A stretch of 34,663 nt of DNA from Deltaproteobacteria bacterium (GTDB taxonomy: Bacteria; Desulfobacterota; DSM-4660; Desulfatiglandales; Desulfatiglandaceae): the NCBI GenBank assembly GCA_019308785.1, contig JAFDHL010000005.1, forward strand, positions 1 through 34,663, in the 5' to 3' direction. Below the pieces are notes generated by a model that saw only the letters and a program-made list of their open reading frames with translations, was not told where the DNA came from and ran no database searches. Position numbers and translations under genes: made by a program. Positions 15,857 to 23,842 of this stretch are shown one piece after another (positions within the stretch are counted from its first letter, which is position 1; each line of letters starts with the position of its first letter).

Positions 15857-16084
15857 CTAACCCTACAACAACACTTACCGTTGACACCAAATTCTGGATT
15901 CTGTCATGCCGGACTTGATTCCCGCTGATCACGGGATCTGCGACCGGCATCCAGAAGTCGACCTATGACCATGAACTAAAATAGCCATCATCCCGATCGT
16001 TCTGACTGGATTCCGGCCCCGCCTGCCGTCCGGCGGGCAGGTTTCGCCGGAATGACGGAGTGGTAAACGTCGTTGTAGGGCTAA
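15857..16084. mobile_element. MITE-like element with 22-nt imperfect terminal inverted repeats
   Basis: 15857-15878 and 16063-16084 are inverse copies with a few mismatches (core CCCTACAAC on the left, GTTGTAGGG on the right). Inside are nested palindromes, including GTTCTGACTGGATTCCGGCC-type sequence and a CCGCCTGCCG...CGGCGGGCAGG hairpin, with no open frame. The right end touches the stop codon of the binding-protein gene exactly (stop at 16085-16087). Confidence 0.65.
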
Positions 16085-17329
16085 CTACCATCCGAGCCAT
16101 TCTTTTGCCCATTTTTCCGGCCAACGCTTTTTAAGATCAACCCGGTCCATTTCCCTGAACTTGCCATTCTTCCACTCCTGCACGAGAGAGCCTGAAGTGG
16201 GTCGATGATCGGTTGAAGTAAAAGTAATGGGTGATGCACCGAGACCGATATTAAAATTACGGAGGGTCTCAAAGCCCTTTTTCATGATCCCTTCACCGGT
16301 CAGATCGCCGGCCTTGTCAGCCCGCTTCATAGCTTCCCAGAGAAGCAGGGCAGCGCCCCAGGCCTGAACCGTCCGGATCAGTCTTTTCTCCGCGGGGACA
16401 GCAGGGTTATATTTCCTGGCTGCTGCAACAACTTTGTCCATGTTTTTGTAATTCTGTCCAAAAAAGGCACATGGCGTGGCCCCCATCACACCTTCGGCCG
16501 CCTTTCCGGCCAGGCGGGGCAGGTTTTCATCAAAACCCCAGTTGTTGACGATATGATCTGCCCCGAGAGCCATTTTATAGGCCTCCTGGATAGTGGCCGA
16601 GACAGACATGGTGGTGTTGCCGTGCCAGACCAGATCCGGCTTGAATTTCTTAAGCGCCGAGATCTGGCTCCTGGTATTTAGGGCAAACAATGCGACACTC
16701 ACGTCTTCACCGATTTCAAAGCCCAGAAGTTTGGCCTGATCCTTTATGGCCCTTATGGGCGCACTGCAATAGGGATGAGCAAAGTGATAGCAGCATGCAA
16801 AACGAGGCTTTCTCTTGCCGTAATCGCGATGTCTGGGCCATTTCTTGTCAAACCAGGCCGTGATGCAGACCCTCGCATTGGTGGAATAATCCGATGAAAA
16901 GAAGAGGTTGTAAGGCGTCTTTGTGGGATCGGTCAAGTGTGCTGAATAGGAACCAGATACATAGGGTATCCTGTGTTTGTTTGCAGATGGTGAGAGTGCC
17001 TCGGTATCGCCGGTACCCCATCCCATGATGGCAATACATTTAAGCCTCCTAAGCATCTTGAATTTTATGATTGCCTCGGGAATCCGGTACCCATAATCAA
17101 ACCAGTTGTACTTGATCTTCTTGCCGTTAACGCCACCATGATCATTGATGTACTTGAAGGCTTCTGCCATGCCAAGAGCATAATCCTTGCCCACATCCGA
17201 GGTGGCGCCGGTTGTATCCATGATACCCCCGATCATGATCTGCTCGGCCACCGCTATTGTAGAGAATCCCATCAGGAAAAACACTGTTAGAAATGGCACC
17301 AAAAGCCTTAAAAGAATGCCCTTTTTCAT
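16085..17329 (-). CDS. Liv-type ABC transporter substrate-binding protein 1
   Basis: A 414-residue periplasmic binding protein of the branched-chain amino-acid/amide type (Peripla_BP_6 fold). The start was set at 17329 rather than an in-frame ATG at 17416, because it has an AAAGGGGG site and yields a classic signal peptide: MKKG, a hydrophobic core, cleavage after AVA near residue 25. The mature part begins MIGGIMDTTGATSDVGKDYALG, typical of the family. It is clearly paralogous to the binding protein at 20796, with a shared SYSAHL, FFSSDYSTNAR, WHGNTTMSVSATI and NNWG(F/Y)DENLPRLAG. It lies beyond a strong terminator and has its own promoter at 17419-17447, so it can be expressed apart from the transporter. 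Ligand unknown. Confidence 0.93.
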   Translation of the reverse strand: MKKGILLRLLVPFLTVFFLMGFSTIAVAEQIMIGGIMDTTGATSDVGKDYALGMAEAFKYINDHGGVNGKKIKYNWFDYGYRIPEAIIKFKMLRRLKCIAIMGWGTGDTEALSPSANKHRIPYVSGSYSAHLTDPTKTPYNLFFSSDYSTNARVCITAWFDKKWPRHRDYGKRKPRFACCYHFAHPYCSAPIRAIKDQAKLLGFEIGEDVSVALFALNTRSQISALKKFKPDLVWHGNTTMSVSATIQEAYKMALGADHIVNNWGFDENLPRLAGKAAEGVMGATPCAFFGQNYKNMDKVVAAARKYNPAVPAEKRLIRTVQAWGAALLLWEAMKRADKAGDLTGEGIMKKGFETLRNFNIGLGASPITFTSTDHRPTSGSLVQEWKNGKFREMDRVDLKKRWPEKWAKEWLGW

Positions 17330-17418
17330 AAGTTTCCCCCTTTGCTCTTGTAGCAAACCGGTATTAATTCCTGATTGCTGATGATAACAAATAGATACGA
17401 AAAAGCTTTTTGTCAATC

Positions 17419-17447
17419 ATTCTAATAAGAAAACGGCCAAAGGTCAA
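17419..17447 (-). promoter_or_regulatory. Promoter of binding protein 1
   Basis: On the minus strand TTGACC (17447-17442), a 17-bp spacer and TAGAAT (17424-17419) give a near-consensus sigma70 promoter about 90 nt before the start codon. The -35 box begins in the T-run of the upstream terminator, so termination and re-initiation are packed together. Confidence 0.65.
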
Positions 17448-17479
17448 AAAAAAAGCCCTGCTTTTATAGCAGGGCTTTT
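17446..17479 (-). terminator. Strong rho-independent terminator after ligase gene
   Basis: AAAAGCCCTGC (17451-17461) and GCAGGGCTTTT (17469-17479) make an 11-bp perfect stem with a 7-nt loop. On the minus strand it is followed by nine T residues. It lies 24 nt after the stop of the acyl-CoA ligase and ends the main liv transcript. Confidence 0.92.
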
Positions 17480-17502
17480 GTCTTAATTCTAATCCTATAA
17501 AT

Positions 17503-19029
17503 CTATTTCTGCTCTCCTCCGTACAATTCCTTGATCTTGGTCCTGTCTGGCGAGCCATCCTCAAGGAGTGGTAGATCTGTGATGAATTCCACGTATTGGG
17601 GCTTTTTGAACCGGGCGATGCGTTCCCCCACAAAATCGATTAACGCCTGCGCCTCAAGGGTCTGGCCCTCTTTCAACTGGGAGACCGCCTTGATCCCCTC
17701 TTTCCACTTGGGATCCGGTACTCCGAATACAACGGTTCTTTCTATAGCAGGATGTTCAAGTATGACTTTCTCCACCTCGGCCGGATAGACATTTTCACCG
17801 CCCGGCTTGATCAGCTCTTTATCCGGCTTGCGTCCGGCATACCACATAAAGCCGTCCTCATCAAAGCGGCCCATATCTCCGGTATGATGCCATCCATCCC
17901 TGAAAGTGTATTCGTTATCTTCGGGCAGATTCCAGTAACCCTTAAACACCATAGGTCCTTTCATGGTAATCTCACCAACATCGCCCTCAGGTACCGGATG
18001 GTCATAATCATCCACAAGTCTCACTTCAGCTAAGGGCAGCATCCTCCCTGCTGAACCGGGCTTCTCATCATAACGGCTAAAGGTCGCCAAGCAGGAGGTC
18101 TCTGTTTGACCATACATACTCCAGAAGGTCCCACCGGTGACCTTTTGATATTTTTCTATGGTCTCCGGTGCTTCAAGACCGGTAACCGCCCTTAACGAGC
18201 TTATATCTTTTCCGGTTTTCTCATGTTGTTCAAGAATAGAGGAGAGTATTGGTGAAAAATCCATCATAAAAGAGACCTTTTTCTCCTCGATAAGCTCTAC
18301 GGCCTTAACCGCGTCAAAGGCGCTCATGTTGACGTTCAAGGCCCCTGCATGGAAACTCGCAGTGGCCATGAACAGACCGCCTACATGAAAAAGGGGAAGA
18401 AAATTCAGATGAACGTCTTGGTCTGTGAGGTTGAAGAAATAATCAAAATGCATATCAGCATATAGGATATTGCCGTGGCTCAGCAGAGCGCCCCTGGGCC
18501 TTCCTGCCACAGCAGCCGTGTGGATGATGACGAAACCATCATCAGTTGCGACCTGTTCCGGCTCAAAATCATTCCCCTGGACCATCAAGGAATCAAAGTC
18601 CAAAAACTTCCCTCCTTTGGGGCCCAGATTAAAATATCTTTCTACAGACGGAAGCTTTTCTTTTACTCCTTCAACGGTTTCCTGAAATTCCTGGTCAACA
18701 AATACGAGTTTGGCTTCACAATCATTCAGATTGTATGCCACCTCATCGGCCGAAAGCCTCCAGTTGATAGGCAACACTATGGCTCCTAAGCCCGCTGCAG
18801 CCCCATAAAGAAGGAAAAATTCAAGGCTGTTCTTTCCTAAAACGCCAATGCGGTCTCCCTTCTTGATCCCGGAATCCCGGAGACCGCGCGCCAGACGATC
18901 AACCTTTCCCTTATACTGGATAAAAGTCAGGTTCCGGCTATCATCCACCTCGAACCATGCCTCTTTCTCTTTAAAGCACACGGCGTTTCGATTTATGAGA
19001 TCGTAAAAGGTAAAATCATAAAGTCCCAT
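17503..19029 (-). CDS. AMP-forming acyl-CoA ligase (short type)
   Basis: A 508-residue ANL-superfamily ligase that should activate a carboxylic acid to an acyl-AMP and then an acyl-CoA. The start at 19029 was preferred over 19041 because GAGGTG lies at the proper distance only for the former. Motifs: the phosphate loop reads HTAAVAGRPRGALLSHGN (170-187) instead of the usual TSGTTGxPKG, a variant I recall from other ligases of this sort; MYGQTE at 305-310; TGD at 383-385; YAGRKPDKELIKPGGENVYP (397-416). The C-terminus has DRTKIKEL (495-502), supplying the adenylation lysine. It is the last gene of the main liv transcript. Substrate not predictable; aromatic, branched or short acids are all possible. 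Confidence 0.93.
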   Translation of the reverse strand: MGLYDFTFYDLINRNAVCFKEKEAWFEVDDSRNLTFIQYKGKVDRLARGLRDSGIKKGDRIGVLGKNSLEFFLLYGAAAGLGAIVLPINWRLSADEVAYNLNDCEAKLVFVDQEFQETVEGVKEKLPSVERYFNLGPKGGKFLDFDSLMVQGNDFEPEQVATDDGFVIIHTAAVAGRPRGALLSHGNILYADMHFDYFFNLTDQDVHLNFLPLFHVGGLFMATASFHAGALNVNMSAFDAVKAVELIEEKKVSFMMDFSPILSSILEQHEKTGKDISSLRAVTGLEAPETIEKYQKVTGGTFWSMYGQTETSCLATFSRYDEKPGSAGRMLPLAEVRLVDDYDHPVPEGDVGEITMKGPMVFKGYWNLPEDNEYTFRDGWHHTGDMGRFDEDGFMWYAGRKPDKELIKPGGENVYPAEVEKVILEHPAIERTVVFGVPDPKWKEGIKAVSQLKEGQTLEAQALIDFVGERIARFKKPQYVEFITDLPLLEDGSPDRTKIKELYGGEQK

Positions 19030-19047
19030 AATACACCTCATTAATGA

Positions 19048-19142
19048 AGTGAACTAAAGTAAATTAAAGTGCCTAAAGTGAGCTAAAGTTAATTGCTGTT
19101 TCCCAATAATTTTAGGCACTTTAGTTCACTTTAGGCACTTAA
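19048..19142. repeat. Decad tandem repeat folding into ~24-bp stem (AGTGAACTAA vocabulary)
   Basis: 19048-19094 runs in ~10-nt steps: AGTGAACTAA, AGTAAATTAA, AGTGCCTAA, AGTGAGCTAA, AGTTAATT. The region 19119-19142 is the inverse of 19064-19088 with one indel and one substitution, so the RNA can form a ~24-bp stem with a 30-nt loop. It resembles the flanks of the four-helix-bundle genes at 23449 and 24842 but holds no gene. Confidence 0.8.
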
Positions 19143-19168
19143 CTAAATTGTTTGTAACTGGTTATTTA

Positions 19169-19190
19169 GGCTGACTACGTGAGTAGTCAC
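19169..19190 (-). repeat. Dispersed hairpin repeat (GACTAC-GTAGTC), inverse copy
   Basis: On the minus strand this reads GTGACTACTCACGTAGTCAG, the same 16-bp core hairpin (GACTAC, 4-nt loop, GTAGTC) as at 31723, 31815 and, in altered form, 32859. The remainder of the 19143-19268 gap is AT-rich without other recognisable features. Confidence 0.75.
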
Positions 19191-19268
19191 AATTGTTTTT
19201 ATAGTAGGGGGCATTAAGGCTCCACATTTATGGAAGCCAAAATACACCCCTACCAAATTAGAGACTAA

Positions 19269-19865
19269 TTATTTAAACGTGGTCTCAAAAGGCAGCACCT
19301 TTACCAGGCCGTCTGCCTTAAACACAAAAGCGCCCTCATGCACGGTAACCGGAAGCGTGTAATCGGGAACACCGGTCCACCATCTCTCAAGGGCCTTCCA
19401 TGGGCTCCAGCCTCTGGCCTTGAGTTTATATCCGCCGGTAACCAGTAAGGACAGCAGGCCGGAACGGACCGTAATAAGGGTGGAAGCCCTTACCTGATTG
19501 GTCTTGCCTGCCGGGATCCAGCTGGCATCCTGGTTGCTGACGGTCACAAGATCAAATTCCTTATCAAAGGCCACGGTAAACTTCATCCCCTCCAGCAAAA
19601 CAGGATAGGGATTGGGGTTTTCAATACTAAAGACGAAGTTCATGGGAAGGGGCGCACCATGATTACCCGCCTTACCCTTTGTCGGTTTTGTCTTGCTACC
19701 ATAATACCAGTACCCATCATATTGCGGGATCTCAAAAGATTCAAGCGTGATCACCGGGGCCTTAAAATTGGCCGCAGAGGGTTTTACCGGTATTGTTACA
19801 CAGGATGTCAGAACAACACCCAGACCGAAAAGCAGCACGGTCATTAAAACCAGTTTTTTCTTCAT
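19269..19865 (-). CDS. LEA2/WHy-domain lipoprotein
   Basis: A 198-residue lipoprotein. The start at 19865 follows AAGGGAGG and gives a type II signal peptide: MKKKLVLMTVLLFGLG, then lipobox LTSC with the acylated cysteine at about residue 21. The mature part matches the LEA14/WHy beta-sandwich: FSIENPNPYPVLLEGMKFTVAF (about 78-99), and later polar-to-hydrophobic strands. Such proteins are structural or protective; the bacterial lipoprotein forms have no established reaction. It lies in the liv cluster between livF and the short acyl-CoA ligase, 38 nt after livF. Its link to transport (for example delivery through the envelope or to an outer-membrane partner) is inference. Confidence 0.85.
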   Translation of the reverse strand: MKKKLVLMTVLLFGLGVVLTSCVTIPVKPSAANFKAPVITLESFEIPQYDGYWYYGSKTKPTKGKAGNHGAPLPMNFVFSIENPNPYPVLLEGMKFTVAFDKEFDLVTVSNQDASWIPAGKTNQVRASTLITVRSGLLSLLVTGGYKLKARGWSPWKALERWWTGVPDYTLPVTVHEGAFVFKADGLVKVLPFETTFK

Positions 19866-19903
19866 AGTATAACCTCCCTTTATAAAATCGTGTTTCGATT
19901 TTA

Positions 19904-20713
19904 TTAAGTTAACCACCTCTTCCTTCGCTTATAGTGTTTTACCTCTGCAAAACTCTTTGTCTTCCCTTTTTCAGAGAGCCCGAGGTAAAAGTCCTTGATA
20001 TCTTCATTTTCCTTTAGCTTCTCGGACGTATCATCCATGACAATGCGCCCTGTCTCCATTACATATGCGTATGGGGCCACGTTCAGGGCCAGCTTTACAT
20101 TCTGCTCCACTAAAAGGATAGATATCCTCTCTTCCCTGTTGAGCTTCATTAAGATATTAAATATCTCGTGAATTAACATTGGGGCAAGGCCCATGGACGG
20201 TTCATCTAAGAGCACTAATTTGGGTTCGGTCATTAAGGCCCTGCCGACTACGGCCATCTGCTGCTCCCCCCCGCTGACAAACCCTGCCACTTCACTCCTC
20301 TTTTCCAATAGCCGGGGAAAATAATGGTAGACCAGGTCTAATCCATCCCTGACCGACCCTGTTTTTCTTAAATGTGCCCCAACCTTGAGGTTTTCCTCAA
20401 CCGTGAGATGCTCAAAGACCCTGCGGCCTTCGATGACCTGTATTATACCCATCTTGGCAATCTCGACAGCGGTCTTTTTGTGTATCCTTACACCCTCAAA
20501 CTCAATGGCCCCATCGGTGACCTCTCCGACCTCAACCTTGAGGAGACCGGAGATCGACTTCAGGGTCGTGCTCTTGCCTGCACCGTTGGCGCCAAGGAGT
20601 GCCACGATTCCACCCCTGGGCACCTCAATGGATACACCCTTGAGGACTAAGATGACCTCATGGTATTTGACCTCAATGTTATTGATACTCAAGATATTTT
20701 CTGCTGCTTCCAA
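19904..20713 (-). CDS. livF: Liv-type ABC transporter ATP-binding protein LivF
   Basis: The second ATPase of a branched-chain-amino-acid-type (HAAT) ABC importer, about 269 residues. I chose the TTG at 20713, which has GGAGG 8 nt upstream, over a TTG at 20728 that overlaps that site. Motifs: Walker A GANGAGKST, the Q-loop region IIQVIEGRRVF typical of LivF, signature VSGGEQQM, Walker B LVLLDEPSMGLAP and the H-loop replaced by VEQNVKLAL as usual in LivF. A basic tail (KHYKRRKRWLT) extends past the normal end by ~20 residues. It lies between binding protein 2 and the lipoprotein gene. The partner ATPase is at 27198. Confidence 0.95.
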   Translation of the reverse strand: MEAAENILSINNIEVKYHEVILVLKGVSIEVPRGGIVALLGANGAGKSTTLKSISGLLKVEVGEVTDGAIEFEGVRIHKKTAVEIAKMGIIQVIEGRRVFEHLTVEENLKVGAHLRKTGSVRDGLDLVYHYFPRLLEKRSEVAGFVSGGEQQMAVVGRALMTEPKLVLLDEPSMGLAPMLIHEIFNILMKLNREERISILLVEQNVKLALNVAPYAYVMETGRIVMDDTSEKLKENEDIKDFYLGLSEKGKTKSFAEVKHYKRRKRWLT

Positions 20714-20762
20714 AAGCCGAACCTCCAAAGGTGATATTTGGGTTAATTGACAGCTCTTTTCC

Positions 20763-20790
20763 TTTGAGCCTTGAGCTTTAAGCTTTCAGC
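20763..20790. repeat. Heptad tandem repeat (TTTGAGC vocabulary)
   Basis: Four exact 7-nt steps: TTTGAGC, CTTGAGC, TTTAAGC, TTTCAGC, ending 5 nt before the stop codon of binding protein 2. It fills most of the gap between that gene and livF. Confidence 0.7.
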
Positions 20791-20795
20791 TCATC

Positions 20796-22079
20796 TTACC
20801 ATCCATGCCATTCGGATGCCCACTGCTTCGGCCACCTTGCCTTCAAGTCTACAAATTCCACTTCCTGGAACTTGCCGTTCTTATATTCCTGGACCAGACA
20901 ACCCGTCGTGGCCCTGTGATCCGTTGGCGTATAGGTCAAATCACCGGCGCCCAGGCCGATATGGAAGTTCCGCATGGTCTCAAAACCCTTTTTCATGATC
21001 CCCGGACCAGTCAGATCGCCTGCCTTGTCGGCCCTTTTCATAGCCTCCCAGACAGCCAGTGCATCGCCCCATGCCTGCGGGGTTCTATTCAAACGCTTGC
21101 TCGCGGGTATACCAGGGTTGTATTTCTTGGCATATTCTACAACATTATCCATGTTATCAGAGGGCTGACCAAAAAACTTGATCGGCGTTGCACCCATAAC
21201 TAACAGTGCGTCCGCTGCATTCATGGCGGCTCCGGCAAGGCGCGGGAGGTTTTCATCATAACCCCAGTTGTTCACTATATGATCCGCCCTTAATCCTAAT
21301 GCATAACAATCCCTGATGGTAGCAGACACCGACATGGTCGTATTGCCGTGCCATATTACATCTGGTTTAAACTTTTGAAGCGCCATGATCTGGCTCTTGG
21401 TATCAAGGGCAAAGAGACTCACATCCTGATCAGGACCTACATCAAAACCTAACAGCTTGGCATGATCTTTTATAGCTGCAATCGGAGCGCTTGCATATGG
21501 AGAAGGAAACATATAAGAACATGCCAGACGTGGCTTCCTCTTGCCGTAATCCGGATGCTTCGGCCATTTCTTGTCAAACCATGCCGTCAAACAGGACCTG
21601 GCATTGGTCGAATAATCCGAGGAAAAAAACAGGTTATAGCCTGTTCCGCCATGCTTCTTTCCGTCCCTGCCTACCCAGTCAACCGGCCGTGTCAGATGGG
21701 CAGAGTAGGAGGCTGATACATAGGGCATTTTATCCTTATTTACCGTGGGCGACAGTGCCTCGGTATCGCCGGTCCCCCATCCCATAATGGCAAGGACCCC
21801 CATCCTCTTGAGGAGTTTGTATTTGGTCAGGGCTTCCGGTATTCTGTAACCATAATCAAACCAGATGTATTTTATCTTCTTTCCATTTATGCCACCCATA
21901 TCATTAATGTAATGAAATGCCTCTGCCATTCCAATGGCATAATCCTTGCCAACATCCGAGGTGGCGCCGGTTGTATCCATAATACCGCCGACCTTAATCG
22001 TCTTGGCCAGGGCCATTGAGGATAGGCCAAACAGAAATACAAAGGCAAGCACAGGTATCAAAATCTTTTTCACGTTCAT
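20796..22079 (-). CDS. Liv-type ABC transporter substrate-binding protein 2
   Basis: A 427-residue periplasmic binding protein, paralogue of the one at 16085. The ATG at 22079 has GGGGGG upstream; the signal peptide is MNVKKILIPVLAFVFLFGLSSMALA with cleavage near residue 25. The mature protein starts KTIKVGGIMDTTGATSDVGK and carries the ligand-binding fold of the LivJ/LivK/AmiC group. Compared with the paralogue it has insertions around VGRDGKKHGGT (about residue 148) and in MNAADALLV (about 295). It sits inside the operon between livM and livF and is the likely main receptor for the importer. Ligand unknown. Confidence 0.94.
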   Translation of the reverse strand: MNVKKILIPVLAFVFLFGLSSMALAKTIKVGGIMDTTGATSDVGKDYAIGMAEAFHYINDMGGINGKKIKYIWFDYGYRIPEALTKYKLLKRMGVLAIMGWGTGDTEALSPTVNKDKMPYVSASYSAHLTRPVDWVGRDGKKHGGTGYNLFFSSDYSTNARSCLTAWFDKKWPKHPDYGKRKPRLACSYMFPSPYASAPIAAIKDHAKLLGFDVGPDQDVSLFALDTKSQIMALQKFKPDVIWHGNTTMSVSATIRDCYALGLRADHIVNNWGYDENLPRLAGAAMNAADALLVMGATPIKFFGQPSDNMDNVVEYAKKYNPGIPASKRLNRTPQAWGDALAVWEAMKRADKAGDLTGPGIMKKGFETMRNFHIGLGAGDLTYTPTDHRATTGCLVQEYKNGKFQEVEFVDLKARWPKQWASEWHGW

Positions 22080-22130
22080 AATGTTCCCCCCTTTTTAAAA
22101 AACAAACCTGTTTGAAATACATAACACTTC

Positions 22131-22283
22131 TAATCAGTTAATCAATTAACTATTAACTATGCCCAATAGTCACCTCCTTTCTTCTTTTAGTTAAGTTGTT
22201 TAGTCGTTGAGTGGTTGATTGGTTTACAAATTGACCCGTCACACTTGCTCGCCGGATAACCGGATAACGGGCAAACCGGCCAA
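22131..22283. repeat. Three tandem-repeat blocks with different vocabularies
   Basis: Block 1 (22131-22172): six 7-nt steps, with ATTAACT twice in a row. Block 2 (22191-22222): four 8-nt steps, TTAAGTTG, TTTAGTCG, TTGAGTGG, TTGATTGG, inversely related to the repeat at 9583-9622. Block 3 (22252-22283): four 8-nt steps, CCGGATAA twice, CGGGCAAA, CCGGCCAA, ending 5 nt before the livM stop. Together they fill the 209-nt gap between binding protein 2 and livM; I see no gene there. Confidence 0.75.
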
Positions 22284-22288
22284 CCAAA

Positions 22289-23386
22289 TTAGTACGAAAA
22301 TGGCCACAGGTTAAAATAGTTTTTGACCTGCCACCACCGGTAAGACAAACCGCGCGGCTCATAGATCAGAAATGCGCATATTGCAAGGCCAAAGGCCATT
22401 TCTTTGACAAAGGCAAAACTAAACATAATCTTAGGCCAATATTCGGAAAGTGGTATGGCCACCATCTGCAATAATTCCATGACCACGACCATAAATATGG
22501 ATCCGAATATGGCCCCCTCTATGCCGGCGCCACCAATGAGGATTACACCCACTAACCAGAGCGACAGGAACCAGGAAAAGTGTTCCGGGCTCAGGGCCGC
22601 ACAATTACTCACCCAGAATGCGCCTGCAATGCCTCCAATAAATCCGGCCACAAAGAAATTTAGAAGCTTGTACCATATAATATTGATACCAAGGGTCTCT
22701 GCGGCAATATCATTGTCCCTGATTGCGATCCACGCCCTCCCGACCCTGGACCTGAGGAGATTGGCCATAATCATAACCGTAAGGGCCAACAGGGTAATCA
22801 TCACAAAATATACCTTCAGATCCGTATCTATAACCCAGGGACCTATCTTGATGGTGCCGGGTGGGAGAGAAAACGCCTGTCCCCGGCCTCCGATCTTGCT
22901 CACATACTGGGTCAGGATAAAGTCCACAGTGATAAACTGAGCCGCCATGGTGGTCAGGATAAGGTAAAACCCTTTGACCCTGGCTGAAGGGAGACCAAAG
23001 AGAACGCTCCACAGGCCGGCAACAATCGCTGCGACTAAAATGCTTATGGGAAAGGCAAGCCCCCAATCGAGAATAAGCTGGGGCCACGGAAATTTCAGGA
23101 TCAACAGGGTGCTGGTATAGGCACCCACGGCGATAAAGGCGGCATGACCAAGGGTTATAAGACCCGCATAACCAATGAGGAGCTGAACGCCTAAAGCCCC
23201 AAGAATAGTATAGCCGACCATATTGGCCACACCGATCCAGTATTCGTCTAAGACCAGGGGAAATACGACAAAAACTATCAAAAGGAGCAAGATCATCTTC
23301 CCCTTTATAACATTGGTCTGCCACCAACCCTGATCCTCGGCATAGCGTTGATGGTAATCGCCGCAAGGAAGCCAAACTCTGGACAT
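22289..23386 (-). CDS. livM: Liv-type ABC transporter permease LivM
   Basis: A 365-residue permease of a branched-chain-amino-acid-type importer. The ATG at 23386 has AAGGAG at good spacing. The first 30 residues form a soluble extension (RVWLPCGDYHQRYAEDQGWWQT), which I recall from other LivM proteins of this subgroup, followed by about eight membrane segments. The family motif GYAGLITLGHAAFIAVGAY is at about 70-88. A conserved cytoplasmic loop for ATPase contact (VGRAWIAIRDNDIAAETLGI) lies at about 215-235. It pairs with LivH at 23890, from which it is separated by a four-helix-bundle gene and repeats. Confidence 0.95.
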   Translation of the reverse strand: MSRVWLPCGDYHQRYAEDQGWWQTNVIKGKMILLLLIVFVVFPLVLDEYWIGVANMVGYTILGALGVQLLIGYAGLITLGHAAFIAVGAYTSTLLILKFPWPQLILDWGLAFPISILVAAIVAGLWSVLFGLPSARVKGFYLILTTMAAQFITVDFILTQYVSKIGGRGQAFSLPPGTIKIGPWVIDTDLKVYFVMITLLALTVMIMANLLRSRVGRAWIAIRDNDIAAETLGINIIWYKLLNFFVAGFIGGIAGAFWVSNCAALSPEHFSWFLSLWLVGVILIGGAGIEGAIFGSIFMVVVMELLQMVAIPLSEYWPKIMFSFAFVKEMAFGLAICAFLIYEPRGLSYRWWQVKNYFNLWPFSY

Positions 23387-23406
23387 AAACTGATCTCCTT
23401 AATGCA

Positions 23407-23448
23407 ATTTAAAATGTAAAATTAACAATTAGCAATTAACATTTAATA
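23407..23448. repeat. Heptad tandem repeat (ATTAACA vocabulary), 3' flank of four-helix gene 1
   Basis: Six exact 7-nt steps: ATTTAAA, ATGTAAA, ATTAACA, ATTAGCA, ATTAACA, TTTAATA, ending at the base before the stop codon of the gene at 23449. GCAATTTAAAAT (23404-23415) and AATTAGCAATT (23427-23437) recur in inverse orientation in the 5' flank, at 23860-23871 and 23866-23876. Confidence 0.8.
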
Positions 23449-23826
23449 CTACTTTTTTGATTTAGCCGTAATGATACTTTTTGCAATTATTGCAGATAAT
23501 TCCTCACATTCTGCAATCAACGATTCAATCTGTTCGGGTTTCATAATCTTGCTCTGGGAAATGACTTTCAACCAGAAACGTGATTCTTTAATCTCCTTTA
23601 ACGCTATACCTAATTTGTGAACAAAATCAGCCCTTGATTCGGCCCCACGAGACTCTTCATAATTAGATCCACAAGATGTTCCTGATCGGACAAGCTGGCC
23701 TGCTATATGTCTTCCCACAACGGTTTTTGGTAACGCATTGACAAGTTTTATAACCCGTACGGCAAAATCAAGTAAACGTTGTGATATATCATCTCCAGCC
23801 CTCTTCTTACCTTCACCTGAATGCAT
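23449..23826 (-). CDS. Four-helix-bundle protein 1 (23S rRNA intervening-sequence-protein family)
   Basis: A 125-residue protein of the S23/IVP four-helix-bundle family (TIGR02436 type), first known from open frames inside intervening sequences of 23S rRNA and related to the Avd proteins of diversity-generating retroelements. Seen: QLVRSGTSCGSNYEESRGAESRADFVHKLGIALKE (about 44-78), with the family's S-x-S-x-x-x-N-x-x-E pattern, then KESRFWLKVI and a final charged helix. There is no rRNA here: the gene sits between livH and livM, on their strand, bracketed by complementary tandem-repeat words. The ribosome binding site is poor. It belongs to a different subgroup from the gene at 24842, so the pair is not a local duplication. 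Role unknown. Confidence 0.88.
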   Translation of the reverse strand: MHSGEGKKRAGDDISQRLLDFAVRVIKLVNALPKTVVGRHIAGQLVRSGTSCGSNYEESRGAESRADFVHKLGIALKEIKESRFWLKVISQSKIMKPEQIESLIAECEELSAIIAKSIITAKSKK

Positions 23827-23842
23827 AAAAAATAGGTTGTTT

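Noticed and set aside
17330-17416. Upstream in-frame extension of binding protein 1
   Set aside because: It would bury the signal peptide and overlaps the promoter region; the ATG at 17329 has AAAGGGGG before it.
22710-23375. 221-codon frame inside livM on the same strand
   Set aside because: It is in another frame of a well-conserved permease; composition is Cys/Arg/His-rich and unlike a protein.
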